Shown here in pieces: positions 25,132 to 36,589 of a stretch of 64,000 nucleotides of DNA (its first letter is position 1; the number at the start of each line of letters is the position of its first letter). The stretch is from Meconema thalassinum. Its lineage: Eukaryota > Arthropoda > Insecta > Orthoptera > Tettigoniidae. The stretch spans positions 191,460,813 through 191,524,812 of the forward strand of contig OX336397.1 in the NCBI GenBank assembly GCA_946902985.2, in the 5' to 3' direction. The position numbers were made by a program, and so were the translations under genes. Under the pieces are notes generated by a model that was given only the letters and a program-made list of their open reading frames with translations, did no database searches and had not been told where the DNA came from.

Positions 25132-27090
25132 TGAGCCGGTACAATTTTAAGATCTGTTCGACGTTATTTCCATCTAGCGGTATCTAGTAATACATCTAAG
25201 AGATCGTAATTTCCGCACATCTGAAAAATGAATGCGCCCGCGTTGGAGAACTAATCCTTTTCTAAGAAACACGCCTGCGGCGATTGTTATCGCGACTAAA
25301 TTGTGATGACGAGAAGAGACAGATAAGATGTTGAGCCGACATAATGCCTACTACCGACATTTCTATTGAAAATGTTACGTGTTAATTATTCCTATTGATC
25401 TTCGAGGTTATAAACGCTGAGGAAACATGGCGGGATTCAGGCCTCTGCCTAGCAGTGGAGATTTCTTGCCATATGAGATAATTATTAAATGAAATATCAT
25501 CAGAGACCTTCCAGAACGTCTCGGAGACTCAGCTAAGTGAAATGATGCCTTTGTAGCTCTGTATAATCGTGTTTTGAAGAAGATCATTATTCAATGCATT
25601 TTCCCCAAGTTTCAGTGTTAAAAGTTCCTTAATTCTACCTGCTAAAGTAGGGTTAAACTGGAGACCGTTCGTGTTTTTCTATGAAGTCATTTGGTGTTTA
25701 TTTTGTCCCCAGTTTGTTTATATATGCACGTAGTGGAGAATCAAATTGCTTGTTTTTGGGTTTATTAATTTAAATGGGTGCTTGTTGTTGTTTTTTCTCT
25801 TCCGTATCTAGTCGAGTTTTATTTTAGTGCGTGTTACTTGCGTTTGTTTTATGTTGTGAAACGCGATTGTATTTATGAGAGATGTTTCTTACCAGTTCCT
25901 AACCCCTTGCAAGAGTATGGGATCTTTCAGGGACCTTTAGGGACTGGTATTCTTTAGGTTAGTTCGCGATTTTAATTATGGGTTTGTTTTTTTATGCTTG
26001 TCAGTTGTGCACTCCATGGATGGCCGATTAGGTTTTATTTTTATCCTTGGAGACTGGGCAAGCATTATCTATGTATGTTTCAGAAATATGTTTCATTTAC
26101 AATCACGGTTCTAGTCTTGATATTAAGGGTTGGGTTTATGTCGTTTGTTTAATTGGGAATTTGACTGAAGGTCGAGGGTCATGTTTAGTGTTATTCTGTT
26201 TTGTTGTGGCCTTCAGTTAGCATGCAATGCGTGATCCCATTACGTTATTAAATCAGGTGTATTGGTTACTCTTCCGAGATGATGGAATGTGTGTTCGTTG
26301 TACGTGCCCGGGACTGCAATTGGCGCTTATTTGGCATCCCGCAAGGTAACTGAACCTTGTGCTTTGGTTCGAAAGAAGTTTTATTCTACCAGTTCATGAA
26401 ATCGTTTGTTTTTATCTTCATTTGGGATTTGCTTGTTTTAATTTTACTGAACTGATCCATGTTTATTTGCTGAGTTTGTGTGTCATGGCACGTCATGTGA
26501 AGTGCAGTGCCTTGTGAAGTTGTAATTTTTCTGTGTTTTTTTGACGTGTCATTTAAGGGTCGTTGCTGTTGTTGGTTGTTTCTTTGGGTAGCTTGGCGTG
26601 ACATACAGTTTAATGTAAGGGTGGTCGGATAGACAGTTCGTGGGAGACACGATTTCATGTACTTCTAAGATTGCTACTTCTGACTACCTTCTTGTAGTCA
26701 GCCTGTGGTGGAACGAAACGCACTCTTAACACTATTGTTAATTTCTGTTCCTCTACTGAACGATCTCCAGCGACTTAGGCATTCTCCTCGTCGTCGACAT
26801 TCTCCTTTTATAGATCTATATTGTGTGTTTTACGTTTTATTGTTTTACTGATTTATAATACCATGTACATATTTTATTTCAGGCCCATCATCCCTCATCT
26901 TACCATTTCATGCACCCCTCACGTCCCCTTTTGCAATGTCTTGTCTTTTGATATTAAATTTTATTTTATTTCACAACCTCTACACGAAAAGTGTAGTCAT
27001 TGGATGGTCGGTGCTCCATCTAGTTCACCATGTGTTATAGGTCTCGACTTAGGTGTCAGGTCCGCGTCCTCCACCCACCTGCACGCACCA
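25132..27090 (+). repeat. 3' LTR of nested element (1959 bp)
   Basis: Same ends as the 5' LTR (TGAGCCGG, ACGCACCA). It is the longer version, with about 170 bp more near 26677-26848. Confidence 0.88.
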
Positions 27091-28600
27091 ATAATTAAAT
27101 ACGAAATATAACTTGGAAGTGATAAAACTGTAAGACAACGTTCTATAACCCATATTAAACAATTTGCTAGGAAATTAAACAAATAAATAATGTTGATAAT
27201 ACAAGATTTTCTGATAATAATAATTAATGAAATAATAATCTGAAGCTTAAGCATATTAATGATCTGACCTAATGAAATAAAAATTTGAATGACTCGATGA
27301 AATAAAAATCTAAATAACCAGATGAATAAAATTTAAATAAATTGATAAATTAAATTTTGGAATAAATCAATGAATTAAATAAATGGATGAATTAAAGATT
27401 GAATAAATAAGCTGAATTAAATAAATTAATAGATGATAAAATAGATGATGAATAACTGAATTAGAAGGTGATAATTAATTAAAGGAGCTGATGATTAATA
27501 AATTTAAATGGATTTAAATACATTTATATGAGAGATATGATTTAAATAATTTGAAGAATTACAACTTGAATTAATGAATTAAACAATTTATATGGATGAT
27601 TTAAGATGATTTAATCTGAATGAGATGATGAAATGTGAGTGTGTGATTAATTAGAGAGTATAATGAAGTAATGATTATAATATTCATTTAAATGATTTTA
27701 TGGTAATAAGTTAATTATTCTGACTTGAATATAATGAATTTTGAGATGAGAACTAATGTGAGAGATATTTAATTTTGATATGATGATGATTATAACCAAT
27801 GAGTAGTGGAGTTTCTGTGATTCACAAACAAGCAATTATTAATGACAGTGTAAATATAGTGTCAATTAATTATTCGATTTCTAGGAGCATTTACTAAGAT
27901 TTTCAGCATTTGAATAATGCCATTCAAGCTATAAAATTATTTGATATTTAAATATGTGATTAGAATATATGTGTTTAGACAGATTCATTATTTTTACATC
28001 CACATTCTTGATGTTAACTTGAAGAGAAGTTAGGTCTCAGGTATCACGAATGTCAGTGACGCATAGACATAGTGCTACGGTGAACCTGAGAACCCAAGTG
28101 AACTTTAGAAAATTTTCATATTTTATGTGGATGAATTACACTTTGAATAGAATAGAGATGGTTCGATTTTCACGACAATGACAATTTAACGTTGGCATTC
28201 GACCATACTCTTAGGTAGGATGTGTGTTTAATATTTCTGTCTGACTATCAAAGTTTGAATAAATTTGTTTTGATCTTAATTGTGATCTGATGATGATGTG
28301 ATTTTCCTATTTCTTTCCTTGTCTTCATTAAGGCTTAACCAGGAAGGATGTGGTTTGCTAGGGATTCAGTTGGTGGCGCCCATTTCTATTTGTATTTTTT
28401 TTTATTGAATTTAAACCCGTAACGACCCTGGATATACTTTATCTCGTGTTACCCTCTGCTTTTGTGATATTTCAACTGAATTTCCGACACATTCCTTATT
28501 TGACTTCATGTTCATTTAACTCCGCTCTGTCCTGGAAATCCAGGAATGCGATGTAATAGCAGATGGGTCATCGCATCCCTCGGACGAACGGGTACACTAC

Positions 28601-28951
28601 CAATGAGTAGAACTAAACATTTCTTATAATACTCACTGCACTTGAGGTTTCCAATGAGCTGCTGCAACATCTCTGGGTGCGCTATAATGTATTCGTCACT
28701 AAGTAGGCCAACTTTCGCACTGGCATCTGTAGAAAAATACTCTAGCTTCTTCTCAGTAGCACTACAGAGAACTGGCGTTTCTGTCTCATTTGCTACAATT
28801 GATCTAGCATTAACATTAAGTTGAGATTCACTGTTATCAAATTCAGCAATAGATTTGTCACCTCATCGCTTCCTAATATTTACACTAGCCCGTTCATTAT
28901 TTTTGATTTTCTGCTCCTAGGCTTCTTCCAACGACTATGAATGGTGTTCAT
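28601..28951 (-). pseudogene. Mutator-like transposase, N-terminal half, decayed
   Basis: Minus strand from an ATG at 28951. A short basic start (MNTIHSRWKKPRSRKSK) is followed by a frameshift, one in-frame stop, then an open stretch including SIVANETETPVLCSATEKK, KVGLLSDEYIIAHPEML and KCSEYYKKCLVLLIG. Segments like the last occur just before the Cys-x2-Cys region of arthropod Mutator-like transposases, and that region begins in the other half at 4286. With one copy of the 4-bp TSD removed, the two halves join in the same frame. So the 24.3-kb LTR array landed inside this gene. It is not functional. Confidence 0.77.
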
Positions 28952-29219
28952 TTTACACCCTTCTCATCAGAAAACCAATAAAATAACCACAAATCAAATA
29001 AGTTAGATATAAAATCAAGAGACAACTTCAAAACAATAACAGTTCCTAACATACCATGTGCTTCCTGTACCCCGTAATCACATCATCTCTTAATTTGAAC
29101 TCAATTCAATGAAAGCGATATTTTCCAGTTACCATAGGCTTTTAAATAATAAATGAATTTACTTAACTCAAATCAATCAAGTTTCCAGCAGAAAAGATAA
29201 AGTAAAAACAATATTTTCT
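28952..29219. other. Short AT-rich spacer
   Basis: No feature recognised. It may be the 5' flank of the Mutator-like element; I could not identify its terminal repeat. Confidence 0.4.
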
Positions 29220-31292
29220 GTTGTTGTTTGAGTCTTCAGTCTTTTGACTGGTTTGATGCAGCTCTCCATGCCTCCCTGTCCTGAGCTAATCGTTTCATCT
29301 CTACATAACTACCACACCCTACATCTGAGGCAATCTGTTAAACATATTCTAACCTTGGTCTACCCCTACAGTTCTTGTCCTCGACCCTTCCTTCCAAAAC
29401 TAAGCTTGCTATTCCTGGGTGTCTTAGTATGTGTCCTACAAACCTATCTCTTCTCTTCATTAGCAGTCGCCAGAAACATCTCTCCTCTCCCACTCGTCTT
29501 AATACCTCTATGTTTGTAACCCTATCTACCCATCTGATCTTCATCATTCTTCTGTAACACCACATTTCAAATTCTTCTCTTTTCTGCTGCACCAATAGTC
29601 CAAGTTTCACTTCCATAGAGCGCCACGCTCCAGACAAAGGCTTTCAAAAATGACTTCCTAATACATAAATCTATATTCGATGTCAACAGATTCCTTTTTT
29701 GTAGAAAAGCTTTCTTTGCCTGAGCCAACCTACTTTTTATATCCTCTTTGCTTCGTCCATCACTGGTTATTCTACTTCCTAAGTAACAGAAGTCTTCTAC
29801 TTCCTTCAGCTTTTCACCTGTCAATTTGATCTCCATAGAGGTTTCAGATTTATTTCGGCTGCATTCCAGTATTTTTGTTTTACATTTATTAATTTTCATC
29901 ATGAATTCTTTCTGTAAGACGGAGTCCATACCATTCAAAAACTCATTCAAATCCTCAGGCTTTTCGGCCAAGATGACTATGTCATCAGCAAATCTCAGAG
30001 TTGAAATTATTTCTCCTTGAATCTTCACTCCCACTTTAAATTTTTCTCTAATTTCCTTCATTGCTTGTTCAATGTAAAGATTGAAAAGTATGGGTGATAA
30101 GTTGCAGCCTTGCCTTACACCTTTCTGAATACCAGCTTCTCTCTCATGTCCTTCAACTCGAATGACTGCTGTCTGGTTTCTGTATAGATTGTATATCACC
30201 CTCCTATCCCTGTACTTTATTCCAATCGATTTCAAAATGTCAAACAATTTAGTCCAATCAACGTTATCAAAAGCCTTTTCTAAGTCTACAAAAGCCATGA
30301 ACGTTCTCTTATCTTTCCTTATTCTACCTTCCAAAATCAGCCTAAGACTTAGTACAGCTTCCCTTGTTCCTAAATTTCTCCTGAAACCAAACTGGTCTTC
30401 ACCCAACTCCGTTTCTATCTGGCTTTCAATCCTCTTGTAAATTATCCTAGACAGGATCTTTGAAGCATGAGTAATCAAGCTGATTGTACGGTAATCTTCA
30501 CATCTGTCAGCTCCCACTTTCTTTGGTATAGGGATGATTACATTCTTCTTGAAATCAGGGGGTACCTCACCTGTCTCATAAATCCTACACACCAAGTGAA
30601 ATAACCTGATCAGACCTTCATCTCCTATGCAGCGTAGCAACTCAATCGGTATGTCATCTATTCCTGGTGCTTTGTTCCGGCTTCTTCCAAAGCTCTATCA
30701 AATTCTGATCTCAATATTAAATCTCCCTTCGCATCCTCATCAATTTCCTCCTCCCTTTCCATTACATGATTCTCAATCTCCTTTCCCTTATACAAACTCT
30801 CTATGTAAGCTTTCCATCTCTCAACCTTTTCTTCCCTATCTGTTAGAGGCTTTCCATTTGTGTCCTTAATATTACAGCACTTTGTCTTCTTTTCCCCAAA
30901 AGTATTCTTAATCCTTCTATAAGCTGTGTCTACTTCACCTAATTTCAGACAATTTTCTATACCTGCACATTTCTCTTTCAACCATTCTTCTTTCGCTTCC
31001 TTGCACTTCTTGTTAACCTCATTTCTCAGACGTCTGTATTCTGCTTTCCCCTTCTCATCTCTTACATTCTTGTGTTTCCGCCTTTAATCCATCAATTCTA
31101 GTATATCCTGAGTGATCCACGGTTTTCTACCTATTCTTTCTTTCCTACCAATGTTTTCTTCTGCGGATTTTGTTATTTCATCCTTCAAAAGTGCCCATTC
31201 GTCTGCAATTGAAGTTTATTTAGGGTTTTTCATTAGTCCTTCCTTTATACTCGTCTTGAATCTTTCGTTTACATCCTTCTCTTTCAGCCTGT
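29220..31292 (-). pseudogene. LINE reverse transcriptase and C-terminal region, frameshifted
   Basis: Three main open blocks run 30981-30658, 30640-29567 and 29637-29245. The central block holds the reverse transcriptase: IPIPKKVGADRCEDYRTISL, QFGFRRNLGTREAVL, FVDLEKAFDNVDW, GVRQGCNLSPILFNLYIEQA and the catalytic LRFADDIVILAE (FADD codons at 29981-29992). The last block has FEMWCYRRMMKIRWVDR and DRFVGHILRHPG, then a stop at about 29338. The same frame then continues to a final stop (YVEMKRLAQDREAWRAASN) near 29245. There are frameshifts near 30650 and 29570. The active enzyme would copy element RNA at the nick. Confidence 0.87.
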
Positions 31293-32195
31293 CTATTGCC
31301 CACCTTTTGGCTTTTGACTTTTCTTCAGTTTCTTCAACTTTAATCTGCATTTCATTACGACCAGATTGTGGTCAGAGTTTATGTCAGCACCAGGATATGC
31401 TTTACAATCCAAAATCTGGTTTCGAAACCTCTGCTTGACCATAATGAAGTCGATTTGGTAACGCCCTGTATCTCCTGGTCTCATCCATGTGTATATTCTT
31501 CTATTGTGGTTATTGAATAAGGTGTTAGCTATGACCAAATCATGCTCGGTGCAGAATTCTACCAGCCTGGTTCCTCGATCATTCCTTTCACCTAATCCGA
31601 AATCTCCTACTATTTTCCCTTCTCTCCCTTTTCCTACCACAGCATTCCAATCTCCCATTACTATAACATTTTCATCACCCTTGATATACCTCAGAATTTC
31701 GTCTATTTCTTCGTAGACCTTTTCAACATCCTCATCATCAGCTTGACTGGTAGGCATATAGACTTGTACCACTGTGGTGCAGGTAGGTTTAGTATTGATT
31801 TTTGCTACAATAATCCGTTCACTATATTGTTCATAATATTCCACCCGCTGTCCATGTTTCCTACTCAATATGAGGCCAATCCCTGCTTGGCCATTGTTTG
31901 ATTTATTGCTAATGACCCTATAGTCTCCTGACCAAAAGTCCTGTTCTTCCTGCCAGCGCATTTCACTAATCCCAACCAAATCCAACCTCAACCTATCCAT
32001 TTCCCTTTCCAAGTTTTCTAACCTTCCATTTCCTAGCAGACTTCTAACATTCCACGCTCCGATCCGTAGAATGTCAGATTTCCTCTTTGTCACTTCTGTG
32101 ATGTTAACCCCCTCTCGAGTAGTCCCCACCAGGAGATCCGAACGGGGGACTAGTTTACCTCCGGATTGAAATTTTACAAGGGAGGAGGCCATCAT
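31293..32195 (-). pseudogene. LINE endonuclease domain (EEP family)
   Basis: Open frame of about 300 codons from ATG at 32195. Endonuclease/exonuclease/phosphatase signatures appear in order: RIGAWNVRSLLGNGRLENL, ISEMRWQEEQ, VQVYMPTSQADDED, VMGDWNAVVG, TWMRPGDTGRYQIDFIMV and NSDHNLVV. These hold the expected metal-binding and catalytic Asn, Glu, Asp and His. In a working LINE this domain nicks the target DNA that then primes reverse transcription. The domain itself reads through without a break. It was probably the first part of a single polyprotein, since the downstream frames continue into the reverse transcriptase with only small shifts and stops between 31292 and 30982. Confidence 0.87.
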
Positions 32196-32270
32196 CACAT
32201 GTAATTATGCATAGAGAGGTGCATATCCTCGGGAATAGCATACGGCTGTAGTTTCCCGTTGCTTTCTAAT

Positions 32271-35200
32271 AGTTTGTAATATGAAATGTGCGTCTGGTTA
32301 CCGTATAGACCGAGAGATGGCAGCACTTATGTATTCTGTACATTATCTGAGCTCTTTCCAGATATTTAGAACATAAAATACAATTAATGCAGGGTATGTC
32401 TAACATGAGCACTGGAGATGTGGGTGTGACCTATTAAAGCGCCATGCTCGCACAGTTTAAATGGCTCCACAAGACTTTAAAAAATGTCCGCAGATAAAAA
32501 AATACTAGTATCCACATGTGCTCTGATGTCTGGACTACCAACTTCTGACAAAAGCTCATTTTCGTTTTTTGGCGGTTTGTGGGCTAAAAACTCAGTAGGG
32601 ACACCCCTTAACAACCCTATTGTATGAAAATGCCTCACATAGGAACCATCATAGTTTGGTAGGAATCTAGGCGCTCTAAACTGAAGGATGATAGCTTAAA
32701 ACCCCTTCCGGTGTGTCAATACCTGTAAGAGGAAACTTCCGACCACAGTCTGGGTTGGTACTGTACCAGAATTCCTCATAGTCACCATCTATATCCGCTG
32801 AGATGGAAAGGATTGCAGGAATGTTCATACCCAGCCAGATAAATCAAACTTTCCCTGCTAGACGTATAACTAGGGATCTCTTGGTTCATACCGGCCATAC
32901 GATAGTACTACTAACTAGTTGAAACAATCTAATAAATAAAATATACTGGTAGTACGAGAATCTCGTATCTCGATGGTGCACGGTTAAATGCGAGACTAAT
33001 GTGGGCGATAATCATCTAACTTGTAGTACTGTCGTATGTCGATTATTGAATGAAAAGTTATCAGTTATTATAAAAATGGGCAAGCAAACTATGCAGTGCT
33101 TGAAAGTTTATCAAATCTCTGGACTATTAACAAAATATGTCCCTGACAAATAATAACGAATGTTCAAATAATAATGAAGTCAAATTATAAATGAGATAGT
33201 TATGCTATCTCCATATTATTGCTGGATAATAGGGATCGGAACTCTACTTGACTCCTCTTCGAACATATAAAATATTGGCTGTAAAAATACAAATAGTAAT
33301 TCTAGTTGTCAAAATGTTATCTAGAATTATGATACAGCCTGTATAAATCATCTGTGGCTGTTCAAACTATCAAAATGTCGCTGTATACAATGTTTAACCC
33401 TACTTACCTCACACGTTTTCTATATCCAACAAATCTAAATTTAGATTAATCCAAATAATATTTAAAATTATTAAATTAAGTATATTACATATTTACAAGT
33501 TATAATAATCGCGTCCAGCACGATATTCTCTCTACTAGATCCCGTTTAGATCTTAATTATCCTTCTCTTTCTGTACATTTCTTTCTTAGAAAGTCTTTGA
33601 CAATAATGTAAATTCACAACAAAGTTTTACTATCACTGGTCTCGTTTAGACACATACATTTGAACTTATTGCAACAAACAATGAAGCTAATTGTGGTTCT
33701 GTAGTTTCATAATCATTAATTAATTCGATAAATTGGAAGTATGATGCTAGACTCTCTCATTAAACATTAATAATCTCGTGGTTCATGGCATAAATCTTCA
33801 TAAACATGTACAACAAAATGATACATATACACGTTACAAAAACTTGTCTAACACACTGTACAGAACAATTGCTTTAACTCCAATGACACAAACTCTTTCT
33901 AATATCGATGAACAAGCTTTCATTATAGCGTTTACACTACGCTCACATTTCTTACAATATTCCTTTCCTTTCAACAACATAATAATAATGCACGGTATTC
34001 GTTTCACTTAGACCCATCTCTATACACCACAATTGTATATGAGAATCAGTGACCCTACTAAATAATCACACACATCTTTCATGATACACTCTAACAAACA
34101 TCTTCTAACCTACATCATAACTTCGTGCCTTTATAAAACCTTATACTTGTTCTGTTCACATTCTTTAGTTACTGTACAAACTTGTCATACCTCCTGTAGT
34201 TACCGATTTACGATAATATTCTTCATTCATCATTATCAACCACGTTACAATAAAAAGTAAACCTTATGAGATTTTAGTCTGTACGTCTTTGCATTTAATA
34301 AGTATAAACCATTTCCTCCCTTTCCGACAATAATAATGAATTAATTATACATGTACATTCATGTTTCTAGACAGTGGGTTGATTAACATATCACGCCTTG
34401 TCTTCGTCTTCGCAAATTCATGTCTTAAACATAGTTATGACTTCAGTTAACTTTTAACAATAAATTAATTACTCCTTTCATCATGACCTTGACTTATTTG
34501 TCTACAATGTTAACTTAATTCCATTGATGTTTCCTTCTTTATGACAATAATGACTGTAACAAAGTCATGTTTCAATAACGTCATGTTTTACGTAAAATAT
34601 ACTTCTCAAAGTATTTTTAAAAATTGTTTAAACAATTTATGTTTATCATAATAACAATTGATATTAACAAATGTATTTACATACTTCATCTATGCAATCT
34701 ACCTCCACATTCTATAGATGCATTCTATCAACATATATCAAGTTAATACAATATTCTGACGCATATTTCTAATCTGCACATTATCAATGCATTATCGACG
34801 CATTTTCGATGCATTCCATCTGTATAGAACAGTTTCTTTAAAATTGATAGATTTATAAATGTAATCTCAAACTTTAAATATTTTTTACAATTTCAAATCT
34901 TATCTCAATACGTCAGAAACGACACACGATGACGTAAACTTTCAATTTACAATTAATTTTACCAAAAACTGACAAAACAATAACATGAGTTGTTAAAATA
35001 AAAATCTTCATAACAATTTTGGTCACATTTGAAATCCCCCAAAATACAACATACTACTCGAAATTAGGACATTCTTTCATCTGCCTTAACGCTGTATTGG
35101 TCCGGAAAAACCTGAGACATCATCAGAGATAAACGACTGCGTATCGGTACTCGGGCAAGCGGTAAGCTGTCAACCACTCGTCTCTACATGGACCGCGTTC

Positions 35201-36589
35201 GCTGCAACTGCGTGGCTCAGCTGATTTTCATGCTTCTTGGCAAACCTGCCTGGTCTCGCCAGATGGCTTTGTCGAATGTTCACTTCTGACGGCTCCTCTC
35301 TCGTTGCAATGTCGTACAGTTGTAGATAGAATGTTTGTGCTCTGTATTTCCATAGTTGGTAGTGGAAATATTTGTAGCTTGATTGTTGGAAACTTCAGAC
35401 TACTGCAGATGGTATTGCAGTTATTTGCTGTAGGAATCATGTTGTCTGGATCAACTCTGAATTCCACAGAAGTAATGTAGACTTACTTCCCTTCATGGTG
35501 GTTTAATGATTCATCACGACTTGAAAAGTAACTTCAATGAGATATCTTCCCCCCTGACCTGGGTTCTTTAACATCTCGTAATAATGCGTAGTATTCTGGT
35601 TGAAATTGTTACTGTTTAGCATTCGCTGCGTTGAATGACTACTCTTTACAAGTGTAATAGTATTCGTTGAAATATTGATAATGTTTCTTGTAGAACGTTG
35701 TAATGTAATACGAAGCTTTCAGTTATAATGCTTTTTCAGTATATTCTCTGCTCGGGCAATATCTCTATGTGTTCTCGGCGATTGCCGGCTCTCCTTCCGT
35801 CAAGTCTAATATCTTCCGTTCACTTCTATTTGTAGCTGCGACCTTGTATTCAGAAGACGTTTACTGCAGGTCCTTACTCGGCCTGTCAAATAATTGGAAT
35901 TAATTCACGTCGCTCCGCATCTACTCTCCAGAATTCTGGCAATAGTGGGGGATAGCCTCCAACGCTATTAATTCCTCTTCTTAATTCATATCTCCTCTCG
36001 AAATAATAAATGTTAAATCCTAATTCGATAGAACAATTTCATTTCTTAATCTGGTAATTATCATGTGCTCAAATTGTTTATAAACTTCTGAATAAAATAT
36101 AGTAATATTTTATTCTTTCTTTACGTAAATTAATCTGATTAGTTGTTGAGTTGTCATGCATATTCCATTGTTCTAGCCTTCCACTAGAGGGTCGTGTGCC
36201 AAATATCTCCTTCCTCTGCCTTACAAAAAGTGTCGCCTGCAAGTCCCTTGTCACTGGGAACTCGGTGTAAAAAACTGGTCTTCACGCTTTAACATGTAGC
36301 TTTGGTCATAATCCTGTGTCTATAAATCAGATTCTCTCTTGGTTAAAATATCATTCACTCAATATTTTCCAATCTTTTTCTCAAAAATACTTCAAAATTC
36401 CCATGCAACATATCAATGTTCACCTTCTAGAATGCTAATATGAATAAAATATTGTTCCAACAACTGTTTTCATTTCTTGAAATAAAGTCTTCACGCAAGT
36501 TGGTTCGATTCTTGCCTCATGCAAATACATGACTGATACAAAATTCGAGTTCAGTACCTAGGTGCTCTTCTTCATTGAGGAGAAAAGCT
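32271..36589. other. AT-rich DNA without recognisable genes
   Basis: More than 4 kb with only short frames lacking family features. It is strongly AT-rich at about 33000-35000 and more mixed at 35100-36000. A TGTGACC/GGTCACA inverted pair (32423 and 35020) hints at an LTR but has no other support. Near 32686-32760 there is faint resemblance to 803-880. Confidence 0.5.

Larger units (their letters stand above)
22724..27095 (+). mobile_element. Nested non-autonomous LTR element (TRIM/LARD-like)
   Basis: The LTRs at 22729-24518 and 25132-27090 start TGAGCCGG and end ACGCACCA. They are flanked by the 5-bp duplication ATAAT (22724-22728 and 27091-27095). The uninterrupted site is visible in LTR 1 (GGCATGATAATTAAATACG). 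The 613-bp internal region (24519-25131) has no open frame of note, so the element encodes nothing and must use proteins from another element. It is younger than the host array. Confidence 0.92.
19564..28596 (+). repeat. LTR 3 of array, interrupted by a nested LTR element
   Basis: This matches LTRs 1 and 2 from TGTACCCG (19564) to CGGGTACA (28596). It is split by a younger insertion at 22729-27090 plus one TSD copy; without these the LTR is about 4666 bp. It is followed by the unique flank beginning CTACCAATGAG. This right-hand end is what fixes the true LTR terminus. Confidence 0.87.
4283..28600 (+). mobile_element. Tandem LTR retrotransposon array (3 LTRs, 2 gag-only bodies)
   Basis: The order is LTR (4287-8949), internal (8950-11914), LTR (11915-16589), internal (16590-19563), LTR (19564-28596, itself interrupted). 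LTR ends are the inverted pair TGTACCCG and CGGGTACA. The flanks carry ATAC (4283-4286) and CTAC (28597-28600), a probable 4-bp TSD with one mismatch. Removing one copy keeps the split transposase gene in frame across the insertion point. Each internal part has a leader of about 308 bp, gag, about 250 bp of unassigned sequence and a purine tract. No protease, reverse transcriptase, RNase H or integrase is present, so the element would depend on an autonomous relative. The shared central LTR points to LTR-LTR recombination rather than separate insertions. Confidence 0.87.
29220..32270 (-). mobile_element. Non-LTR retrotransposon (LINE), nearly full length
   Basis: Minus-strand element with an apurinic-type endonuclease followed by a reverse transcriptase. 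It ends in a CAA-rich tail (seen on the plus strand as TTGTTGTT at 29221). The 5' border is approximate because no target-site duplication was found. Frameshifts and stops mean this copy is inactive. The C-terminal motif FEMWCYRRMM is common in RTE/BovB-like and related arthropod LINEs, but I do not assign a clade firmly. Confidence 0.85.

Noticed and set aside
32423..35026. A 2.6-kb solo LTR (TGTGACC/GGTCACA)
   Set aside because: Only a 7-bp inverted pair supports it; there is no TSD, no second copy, and the purine stretch is not directly adjacent.
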